This document shows, piece after piece, positions 45,796 through 52,238 of a DNA stretch of 64,000 bases; position 1 is the first letter of the stretch, and each line of letters begins with the position of its first letter. The translations under genes were made by a program, and so were the position numbers. Source of the DNA: an uncultured Bacteroidota bacterium (lineage in GTDB: Bacteria; Bacteroidota; Bacteroidia; Flavobacteriales; Schleiferiaceae). The notes under the pieces were generated by a model. The model was not told where the DNA came from, made no database searches, and was given only the letters and a program-made list of their open reading frames with translations. The stretch spans positions 62,001 through 126,000 of the forward strand of contig CAJXNI010000006.1 in the NCBI GenBank assembly GCA_913057235.1. The letters are read 5' to 3'.

Positions 45796-46734
45796 TTAAA
45801 AACGGTATATCAATTCTGTTTGATGCCCTTTCAGAATTTTTTCAGCCTTTGCATAGTCAAGTGTGAAGCCTAGCACAAATCCACCCCCGCCAGAGCCGCA
45901 AAGTTTGAGGTAGTAAGCGTTAGTGTCCATGCCTTTTTTCCATAATTCTTTAATGTTATGCGGAATCATGGGCGTGAAATTCTCAAACACCAGTTGACTG
46001 AGCTTTTTAAGATTGCTGAAAAGCGGGGCGGTGTCTCCTTTTAAGAAAGCTTGAATGCAAGCGTCATTGTATTTGGTGAATTTTTCCTTCATCACCTTAC
46101 GGAAACCTTCATGTTTCATTTTCTCCATGAAGATGTTTACCATAGGTTCAGTTTCACCTGGCTGGCCGCTATTCAAAAGAAAAATGGCGCCTTTTCCTTC
46201 ACCTGACTCGGGCAGGTTTACGGTGCCTAACTCATTTTTAGAGTTAATGAGTACCGGCAGTTTCAAATAACAAATCAGCGGATCTAAGCCGCTACTTTTT
46301 CCATGAAAGAAAGACTCCATCTGGCCCAAAATTTCTTTGAGGCGTAAGATGTTTTCTTTAGTGATGTCTTCTTCGGGGTCTATCCGCTGTAAAGCGTAGC
46401 GGTCATAAATAGCCGCACATAGGGCCCCGCTGCTTCCTACACCATAGCCTTCCGGTATACTGCTGTCAAAATAATAACCGGCTTCAATATCCTTTTTAAA
46501 GGCCGCTAAGTCTAGCTCGGCCTTAGCTTCACCGCTGGCTTGCAGGGTATTTAAGTGCTGGTAAAAGCGCTGTAAACTTTTGTTCGATTTTTCAGAAAAG
46601 CCCTCTAATGCCTGCGTTTGCTTGAAAGCCCCCTGGTAATAGTTGTAGGGAATAGAGAGCCCTTTGGCGTCATTAATAATACCGTATTCACCAAAGAGCA
46701 GAATTTTAGCGTAGTAAAAAGGGTTGGCTTTCAT
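45796..46734 (-). CDS. GHMP kinase, probable mevalonate kinase
   Basis: This 312-residue GHMP-fold kinase has an N-terminal motif YAKILLFGEYGIINDAKGLS like mevalonate kinases and the ATP loop EGYGVGSSGALCAAIY near residues 98-113. The third motif is LKLCGSGGGGFVLGF near the C-terminus. It lies three bases downstream of mvaD, so a role in the mevalonate pathway (mevalonate or phosphomevalonate phosphorylation) is strongly suggested. The exact step is uncertain because a separate second kinase gene is not in the window. Confidence 0.85.
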   Translation of the reverse strand: MKANPFYYAKILLFGEYGIINDAKGLSIPYNYYQGAFKQTQALEGFSEKSNKSLQRFYQHLNTLQASGEAKAELDLAAFKKDIEAGYYFDSSIPEGYGVGSSGALCAAIYDRYALQRIDPEEDITKENILRLKEILGQMESFFHGKSSGLDPLICYLKLPVLINSKNELGTVNLPESGEGKGAIFLLNSGQPGETEPMVNIFMEKMKHEGFRKVMKEKFTKYNDACIQAFLKGDTAPLFSNLKKLSQLVFENFTPMIPHNIKELWKKGMDTNAYYLKLCGSGGGGFVLGFTLDYAKAEKILKGHQTELIYRF

Positions 46735-46737
46735 ATG

Positions 46738-47772
46738 TCAAAGCTTTACGGGCCCTGGGCCTATGCGGTCGCAAATATAGTCACCGCTTTTTAATAATCC
46801 TTTAATTTCTCTTTTAACCCACTCTTTCACAGCTTGTTCGTAATTACCTGGAAACAGCAGATGTACGTTGGCACCGGCATCGAGTGTAAAGTAGGCCGGT
46901 ATTTTACTATCAGCTCTGAATTGCCATAACCTTTGAATAATTTCCAGGGTGTTGGGTTTCATCAGTAGATAGTAGGGGTTTGAGGTCATCATCATGGCGT
47001 GGAGGGTGAGGGCTTCACTTTCTACCAGCTGACCAAAACTCTCCAGGTCTCCCGTTTTTAGGTGTCGCGTCAAGCGCGATAGATTTTCATGCGCCTGCAG
47101 AAATCTTCGTTCAGCGTAAGGATGTCCATTCATCAGTCCGTGGCCAGCCGAGCTGCTCACGCTTTTCTCGCCTTTCTCCACCAATAAAATATAATCACAG
47201 AAATTTTGGAAAACGCTGTGTACCTCTCCTTCATAGGGTATGGCGTGCTCATTCGCGCTTTGCGGTACTTCGGCAAATTGGCCCCAAAGACCCAGCGGCC
47301 CGTACACGGAGCGGCTGGCGCTGCCTGAACCTAAGCGTGCCCAGGTGCTGGCTTTTTGGAAAAAGTCTGGAACAGCTTGGCCAGTCACCTTTTCTTGCAA
47401 GCTTAATAGACACAAGGCCAGGGCACTTAAACCACTGGCACTACTGGCAATACCGCTGCTATGCGGAAAACTGTTGTGGGTTTCAATTTTTAGGCGGTAA
47501 CTCTTTAACCAGTTCAGGTCTTGAGCGATCCGCTCTAAAAAGGTCTGAATTTTACCTTTAAACTCAGGCTTGGGTTCACCATCAAGGTACAAATCAAAGG
47601 GAAAACTCTCGTTTGTACCATCAGCCGAAAGGCTTACCGTTGTTTGCGTGTAACTTTCACTTAAGGTGAAGCTTAGGCTGGGATTGGCCGGTAATTGGTT
47701 GTCATACTTGCCCCAGTATTTGACCAGAGCAATATTAGAAGGGCTGCGCCAGGAGGCTTGCAAATCAGACAT
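46738..47772 (-). CDS. mvaD: Diphosphomevalonate decarboxylase
   Basis: This 344-residue GHMP-superfamily enzyme converts mevalonate 5-diphosphate to isopentenyl diphosphate. The family start RSPSNIALVKYWGKYDNQLPANPSLSF, the phosphate loop PHSSGIASSASGLSALALC and the YFTLDAGANVHLLFP motif are all present. It lies 18 bases after fabD and directly before the GHMP kinase. It marks the organism as using the mevalonate route, unusual among bacteria but common in Flavobacteriales. Confidence 0.95.
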   Translation of the reverse strand: MSDLQASWRSPSNIALVKYWGKYDNQLPANPSLSFTLSESYTQTTVSLSADGTNESFPFDLYLDGEPKPEFKGKIQTFLERIAQDLNWLKSYRLKIETHNSFPHSSGIASSASGLSALALCLLSLQEKVTGQAVPDFFQKASTWARLGSGSASRSVYGPLGLWGQFAEVPQSANEHAIPYEGEVHSVFQNFCDYILLVEKGEKSVSSSAGHGLMNGHPYAERRFLQAHENLSRLTRHLKTGDLESFGQLVESEALTLHAMMMTSNPYYLLMKPNTLEIIQRLWQFRADSKIPAYFTLDAGANVHLLFPGNYEQAVKEWVKREIKGLLKSGDYICDRIGPGPVKL

Positions 47773-47790
47773 TTATTTAAGTGCTAAAAC

Positions 47791-48663
47791 CTAGGCGCTG
47801 CGCACCTCGGCATTTCTATCTACCTTTTTAACCAGGCCTTGTAACACTTTACCGGGCCCTACTTCAATAAATTCGGTGGCACCATCTTTCAGCATTTGCT
47901 TCACACTTTGGGTCCACTTTACGGGGGAAGTAAGCTGTTTAATTAAATTTTGTTTAATGCGCTCCGGATCTTTTACGGCCGTAGTAGTCACATTTTGGTA
48001 CACCGGGCAAATGGGCGTGCTAAAAGGAGTGTTTTCAATGGCCTTGGCCAAACGTTCTTCGGCTGGTTTCATGAGCGGGGAGTGAAAGGCACCACCTACC
48101 GGAAGCGGCAAAGCCCTGCGCGCACCTGCTTCTTTCATTTTTTCGCATGCTTCAGCTACGGCCTCTTTAGCGCCAGAAATAACTAATTGCCCCGGGCAGT
48201 TGTAGTTTGCGGCTACTACAATGCCTTTAATGCCAGCACAAATTTCTTCTACTTTTTGGTCTTCCAAACCCAAAACGGCCGCCATGGTGCTGGGCTCTGC
48301 TTCGCAGGCTGCTTGCATGGCTAAAGCTCTTTCGCTTACCAGCTTTAGGCCGTCTTCAAAGGCCAGGGTTTTATTGGCTACTAATGCCGATAACTCTCCC
48401 AGTGAATGGCCGGCAACCATATCGGGTTTAAAATCAGGGAGGGTTTGGGCCAAAATTACCGAGTGTAAAAACACCGCAGGTTGGGTAACCTTAGTTTGCT
48501 TGAGATCTTCAGCGCTACCTTCAAACATCGTATCGGTAATGCTAAAGCCTAATATCTGATTGGCTTGCTCAAAGAGCGATTTGGCTAAATCGCTGTTTTC
48601 GTAAAGATCTTTGCCCATCCCAGTAAACTGGGCGCCTTGTCCGGGAAATACGTATGCTTTCAT
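47791..48663 (-). CDS. fabD: Malonyl-CoA:ACP transacylase
   Basis: This 290-residue enzyme loads malonyl groups onto acyl carrier protein for fatty-acid synthesis. It begins KAYVFPGQGAQFTGMGKDLY and has the nucleophile Ser87 in VAGHSLGELSAL. The catalytic histidine is in GGAFHSPLMKPAEE near residue 196, and the terminal EVGPGKVLQGLVKK motif is present. It is placed between queD and mvaD on the same strand, 33 bases after queD, so lipid and isoprenoid genes share a probable transcript. Confidence 0.96.
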   Translation of the reverse strand: MKAYVFPGQGAQFTGMGKDLYENSDLAKSLFEQANQILGFSITDTMFEGSAEDLKQTKVTQPAVFLHSVILAQTLPDFKPDMVAGHSLGELSALVANKTLAFEDGLKLVSERALAMQAACEAEPSTMAAVLGLEDQKVEEICAGIKGIVVAANYNCPGQLVISGAKEAVAEACEKMKEAGARRALPLPVGGAFHSPLMKPAEERLAKAIENTPFSTPICPVYQNVTTTAVKDPERIKQNLIKQLTSPVKWTQSVKQMLKDGATEFIEVGPGKVLQGLVKKVDRNAEVRSA

Positions 48664-48696
48664 AGCTTTTGTTTGTGGGGTTTCATAAGATTAGGG

Positions 48697-49110
48697 CTAA
48701 TCGCCAAAGTATTCTACCGCGTTATTGAGCGTTTCGTCCAGGCGAATTTTGTACAACTCGGCCTGATGCTCGGCAATTTTAGGCTGGAGTATTTTCCAAA
48801 TTTCCTGCGCTAAAACCTCAGTGCTGGTAAACTTACCTTTTAAAAAGGGAACGTCATGATTTAAGTTGGCATGGTCTAGGGCCTCAATCACCTCGTTTTT
48901 TATGATGTTCTTAAGGTCTACCAAATTCATCACAAATCCGGTATCAGGGTTAATTTCTCCTTTAACGGTTACGCTAAGCGTGTAGTTATGGCCATGAAAA
49001 TTTTTATTGGCGCATTTACCAAAAACGGCTTCATTTTGTTCTTCACTCCAGTTGGGGTTATACAACTGATGAGCCGCGCTAAAACGCTCTTTGCGTTCAA
49101 TGTAAATCAT
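48697..49110 (-). CDS. queD: 6-carboxytetrahydropterin synthase QueD
   Basis: This 137-residue enzyme makes 6-carboxytetrahydropterin, the second step of queuosine and 7-deazaguanine synthesis. The zinc histidines are visible in FSAAHQLY and FHGHNYTLSVTV, and the catalytic Cys is in FGKCANKNFHGH. An Asp/His pair occurs in ALDHANLNHD. It is the first gene of the minus-strand run queD-fabD-mvaD-GHMP kinase-UbiA, with a promoter box upstream. queG, a later step, is at 10037. Confidence 0.94.
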   Translation of the reverse strand: MIYIERKERFSAAHQLYNPNWSEEQNEAVFGKCANKNFHGHNYTLSVTVKGEINPDTGFVMNLVDLKNIIKNEVIEALDHANLNHDVPFLKGKFTSTEVLAQEIWKILQPKIAEHQAELYKIRLDETLNNAVEYFGD

Positions 49111-49129
49111 GAGGATACCAAATTTGGCA

Positions 49130-49137
49130 CAAAGATA
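49130..49137 (-). promoter_or_regulatory. -7 box (TATCTTTG, minus strand) for the queD-fabD-mva run
   Basis: On the minus strand TATCTTTG matches TAnnTTTG and lies 19 bases before the queD ATG. TTTG on the minus strand at 49164-49161 is 23 bases upstream, slightly too far for an ideal -33. Confidence 0.55.
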
Positions 49138-49171
49138 AGACCTGTGTTTTACCTATCGGCCAAAAGCCAAC

Positions 49172-49350
49172 AAAGGCCTGTTGCTAAAAAAAGGAATAGC
49201 TTGGCTCAAGGCCCATGGGGGCAGAACATGTGTTGTGGTTTGCTACCTTTCAGACAGGCGGCTGTAGCTTGCGCCTTGAATTCATTATGCGGAGGGCCAT
49301 CCCCAGGTAGAAGGGTTAAAAACCTTAGGAGCCTGTTCAGGTTAGCCTTT
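49172..49350 (+). ncRNA. Candidate structured RNA in the queD-rsgA gap (strand uncertain)
   Basis: This gap has no plausible gene but folds well on paper. AAAGGC+CTG at 49172-49180 pairs with CAG (49338-49340) and GCCTTT (49345-49350) as a closing stem. TCAAGGC at 49206-49212 pairs with GCCTTGA at 49273-49279. Inside are GCA(g)AAC with GTTTGC, and ACAG(GCGG)CTGT. An alternative stem pairs GGCTCAAGG with the 49321-49331 region, so two states are possible. Size, about 180 bases, is like 6S RNA, but I cannot match a known family. The strand and even transcription are unproven. Confidence 0.3.
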
Positions 49351-49367
49351 GTACTTTCGCAGTATTA

Positions 49368-50348
49368 GTGGCAAAGAATAAAGAAACATCCCAAAAAGCG
49401 TTCACCGGTTTGGTTACCAAATCTACCGGCAGTTGGTACACGGTTAAGGCTGCGGGTCAAGAATTCCAGTGCCGCATTCGAGGCAAGCTACGCTTAAAGG
49501 GAGTGAAAAGTACCAATCCCGTGGCAGTGGGAGACCGGGTGAAAATTACGCCCTTGGAAAAAGAAACTGGTCAAGCCCTTATTACGGCTTTGGAGGAGCG
49601 ACAGAACTACATCATCCGCAAGAGCGTGAATCTCTCCAAGCAAACGCAGATAATTGCGGCCAATGTAGACTGTGCCATGCTTATTGCCACCTTAGGTTAT
49701 CCTCAAACCCACCAGCGGTTTATTGATCGGTTTACGGTCACAGCCGAAGCTTACAGCGTGCCGGTAACTTTGGTGTTTAATAAAATTGATTTGTATACCC
49801 CGCAGCAGTTTGAAGATCTAGAGTTTTTAACCCTGATGTACCTGGATGCGGGTTACCAGGTGTTACACACATCGGCTACTAAGGAGCAGGGTTTAGAAGA
49901 TTTGCACCAGACCTTAATAGGTAAAACCACCTTGCTGAGCGGGCATTCAGGCGTGGGAAAAAGCACCTTGATTAACAAAGTTGAGCCCGGCTTAAATTTA
50001 AAAACGCAGGCAATTTCAGAAAGTCACGCCCAGGGGCAGCATACCACTACGTTTGCCGAAATGTTTGACCTGCAAGCCGGTGGGAAAATAATTGATACCC
50101 CGGGAATTAAAGGTTTTGGCTTGGTAGATATGGCGCCCGAGGAATTGGGTGATTATTTCCCGGAGATTTTGCGCTTGAAGGATCAATGTAAATTCAATAA
50201 TTGTTTGCATTTGCATGAACCAGGCTGCGCCATTAAGGCGGCCGTGGAGGCCGGTGAGCTGGCCTATCTGCGCTATGAAAGCTATTTGAGTTTTGTGGAG
50301 GGCACCGAAGATGACGAGCATTTTAGAAAAGACATTTACGCAGAATGA
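49368..50348 (+). CDS. rsgA: Ribosome small subunit GTPase RsgA
   Basis: This 326-residue circularly permuted GTPase helps mature the 30S subunit. It has an N-terminal OB domain, the G4 motif NKID at residues 138-141, the P-loop GHSGVGKST at 192-200, DTPGIKGFG near 244-252, and a zinc knuckle with CKFNNCLHLHEPGC near 280-293. The start is GTG, with a near-consensus promoter box (TACTTTCG) at 49352-49359. Its stop overlaps dtd (ATGA). Confidence 0.96.
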   Translation: MAKNKETSQKAFTGLVTKSTGSWYTVKAAGQEFQCRIRGKLRLKGVKSTNPVAVGDRVKITPLEKETGQALITALEERQNYIIRKSVNLSKQTQIIAANVDCAMLIATLGYPQTHQRFIDRFTVTAEAYSVPVTLVFNKIDLYTPQQFEDLEFLTLMYLDAGYQVLHTSATKEQGLEDLHQTLIGKTTLLSGHSGVGKSTLINKVEPGLNLKTQAISESHAQGQHTTTFAEMFDLQAGGKIIDTPGIKGFGLVDMAPEELGDYFPEILRLKDQCKFNNCLHLHEPGCAIKAAVEAGELAYLRYESYLSFVEGTEDDEHFRKDIYAE

Positions 50349-50806
50349 GAGCTTTAATTCAAAGAGTAGCCCAAGCGCGGGTAGAGGTAGCTAATGAGAT
50401 GGTGGGTGCTATAGAACAAGGGCTCTTGGTTTTCTTAGGCATTGAAGAGGCCGATGAAGCGGTTGACGAAGAATGGTTGGAGCGCAAAATTGTAAACATG
50501 CGTTTGTTTGATGACGCACAGGGCGTGATGAATAAGTCGGTGCTTGAAACCGGTGGCTCCATTTTAGTGGTCAGTCAGTTTACCTTGCACGCCAACTTGA
50601 AAAAGGGCAACCGCCCCAGTTACAACCGGGCGGCCAAGCCTGAAATAGCTATTCCCAAATACGAGTCGTTTGTTAAGCGTTTAAAGCTAAGCCTGGGGGC
50701 CGATAAAGTAAAAACCGGTGAATTTGGAGCGGAAATGCAAATAAGCCTGGTGAATAATGGCCCGGTTACCATTTGGGCCGATAGTAAAAACAAAGAGGGG
50801 AAGTAA
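50345..50806 (+). CDS. dtd: D-aminoacyl-tRNA deacylase
   Basis: This 153-residue enzyme removes D-amino acids mischarged onto tRNA. The conserved SQFTLHANLKKGNRPS and NNGPVTIWADS motifs (the latter with the cross-subunit Gly-Pro) are present, and the N-terminus is MRALIQRVAQARVEV. It overlaps rsgA by four bases and ends one base before the convergent MerR gene. Confidence 0.96.
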   Translation: MRALIQRVAQARVEVANEMVGAIEQGLLVFLGIEEADEAVDEEWLERKIVNMRLFDDAQGVMNKSVLETGGSILVVSQFTLHANLKKGNRPSYNRAAKPEIAIPKYESFVKRLKLSLGADKVKTGEFGAEMQISLVNNGPVTIWADSKNKEGK

Positions 50807-50807
50807 A

Positions 50808-51146
50808 TTATAGTTGTTCCCTAATATCGGCCAAAGCCTGCCTGATGGTTTTTAAACGATTTACTACTTCTGAAATTTTAGCGGTGTCTTCACGATTCTC
50901 CCGCAACTTGGCTTTGGCTCCCTTTAGGGTGAACCCCCGCTCTTTTACCAAGTGATAAATTAAGCGCAAGTTTTCCACGTCTTTAGGCGTAAAAAGCCGG
51001 TTGCCCTTCTTATTTTTTTTGGGGTTGAGGATACCAAATTCTTTTTCCCAAAAACGGATTAGCGATGTTTTAACCTCAAAGATTCGAGCAACCTCGCCAA
51101 TGGAGTAATAGCGCTTTTCGGGTGCAGCTTCGGGTAGGTCTTTCAT
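50808..51146 (-). CDS. MerR family transcriptional regulator
   Basis: This 112-residue protein has an N-terminal winged helix-turn-helix typical of MerR (YYSIGEVARIFEVKTSLIRFWEKEF, then GNRLFTPKDVENLRLIYHLV). A coiled-coil helix follows that should mediate dimerisation (VNRLKTIRQALADIREQL). No cysteine-based metal site or effector domain is present, so the signal is unknown. It lies three bases after the M23 peptidase gene, an arrangement frequent in Flavobacteriales. Confidence 0.92.
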   Translation of the reverse strand: MKDLPEAAPEKRYYSIGEVARIFEVKTSLIRFWEKEFGILNPKKNKKGNRLFTPKDVENLRLIYHLVKERGFTLKGAKAKLRENREDTAKISEVVNRLKTIRQALADIREQL

Positions 51147-51149
51147 GGG

Positions 51150-52121
51150 TTAGTCAAAAGATTGGTTACTCTGACTGGCCATTTCTATAATCGTGCTAAA
51201 CTCTTCAGGCGTAAGCTCCCCGTAATAGAAGTTTACCGGATTTAAGCGATCACGATCTAAATGCACTTCGTAGTGTAAGTGTGGGCCACGAGAGCGACCT
51301 GTATTGCCCACGTAACCTATGATTTCCCCTCGTTTCACTTTTTGCCCTACCTGAACATTGTATTCGCTCAAGTGGGCATAAATGGTTAAATAGCCATAGC
51401 CATGATCAATGCGTATGTGCTTGCCAAAACCACTGGAGCGGCTATCGGCACGTTTAACCGTTCCGTTTCCGGTAGCGTACACAGGGGTGCCAATTTGCGC
51501 AGAAAAATCCATACCGTGGTGCATTTTCCGTACTTTGGTAAAGGGGTCTATACGCCAACCATAGCCCGAAGCCATTCTTTTAAGGTCTTTGTTAGCTACC
51601 GGTTGAATAGCGGGTATAGAAGCTAAGAACTCTTCTTTGTCTTCCGCCATTTTCACCAAATCATCAAAACTTTTACTTTGCACATACAGCTGTTTGGTAA
51701 GCTGATCTAAATGCTTGGCCGTTTCTTTTATGAGCGAGCTATTTTCAAAGCCTTCTAATTTTTTATAGCGGTTGGCTCCGCCAAAACCCGCTTTGCGTAC
51801 TGATTCAGGAATGGGCTCAGCTTCAAAAACTACCCGGTAAATATTGTCGTCTCGGTCTTGTAAATCTTGCAATACGGTAGCCAGTTGATCCATCCGCTCA
51901 TTCATGATGGCATATTGGATTTTCATGTTCTCCAGCTCTCTGCGCAAGCGCTTTTCTTTGGGCGAGTCTATAAAATTATCAGCGATTATGTACAGGGAAA
52001 AAGCCATCAGGCTCACCGAAGCCAAGTATATTAATGTTTGCCGTAAACGGTAAGCCGGCCCTTTCTCTATTTTGCGGTAAGAAAGAGTTTTAGGATCATA
52101 ATAGTATTTGACCTTGGCCAT
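51150..52121 (-). CDS. M23 family peptidoglycan endopeptidase
   Basis: This 323-residue protein is anchored by one membrane segment (about residues 27-45), followed by a coiled-coil stretch and a LytM/M23 domain. Zinc and active-site residues are in HHGMDFSAQIGTPVYA and GPHLHYEVHLDRD. It should cut peptide bridges in peptidoglycan. The ATG at 52121 is chosen over the open frame to 52220 because it begins the family's AKVKYYYDPKTLSYRKIE signature and lies downstream of a promoter. Confidence 0.93.
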   Translation of the reverse strand: MAKVKYYYDPKTLSYRKIEKGPAYRLRQTLIYLASVSLMAFSLYIIADNFIDSPKEKRLRRELENMKIQYAIMNERMDQLATVLQDLQDRDDNIYRVVFEAEPIPESVRKAGFGGANRYKKLEGFENSSLIKETAKHLDQLTKQLYVQSKSFDDLVKMAEDKEEFLASIPAIQPVANKDLKRMASGYGWRIDPFTKVRKMHHGMDFSAQIGTPVYATGNGTVKRADSRSSGFGKHIRIDHGYGYLTIYAHLSEYNVQVGQKVKRGEIIGYVGNTGRSRGPHLHYEVHLDRDRLNPVNFYYGELTPEEFSTIIEMASQSNQSFD

Positions 52122-52162
52122 AATGCTTAATTTTGGCGACTGAATATTAAAAACAGGCGTTG

Positions 52163-52194
52163 CTAAATTACAGCTTTCCTTTTTTAAGCCACAA
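52163..52194 (-). promoter_or_regulatory. Promoter for the M23-MerR genes (minus strand)
   Basis: On the minus strand a TTG at 52194-52192 is 21 bases from TAATTTAG at 52170-52163, one mismatch from TAnnTTTG. It lies 41 bases before the M23 ATG at 52121 and would be inside the gene if the longer frame were used. Confidence 0.5.
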
Positions 52195-52238
52195 CGCCTC
52201 GTATAACAAGCAATAAACAATCATTTGTTTACAGTTTT

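Noticed and set aside
49111-49367. A preQ1-type riboswitch for queD
   Set aside because: queD is transcribed away from the foldable part and its predicted leader is only about 15 bases.
48988-49368. Plus-strand open frame of 126 residues across the queD start and the gap
   Set aside because: It is antisense to queD and its composition is not protein-like; the gap is better explained by RNA-type pairing.
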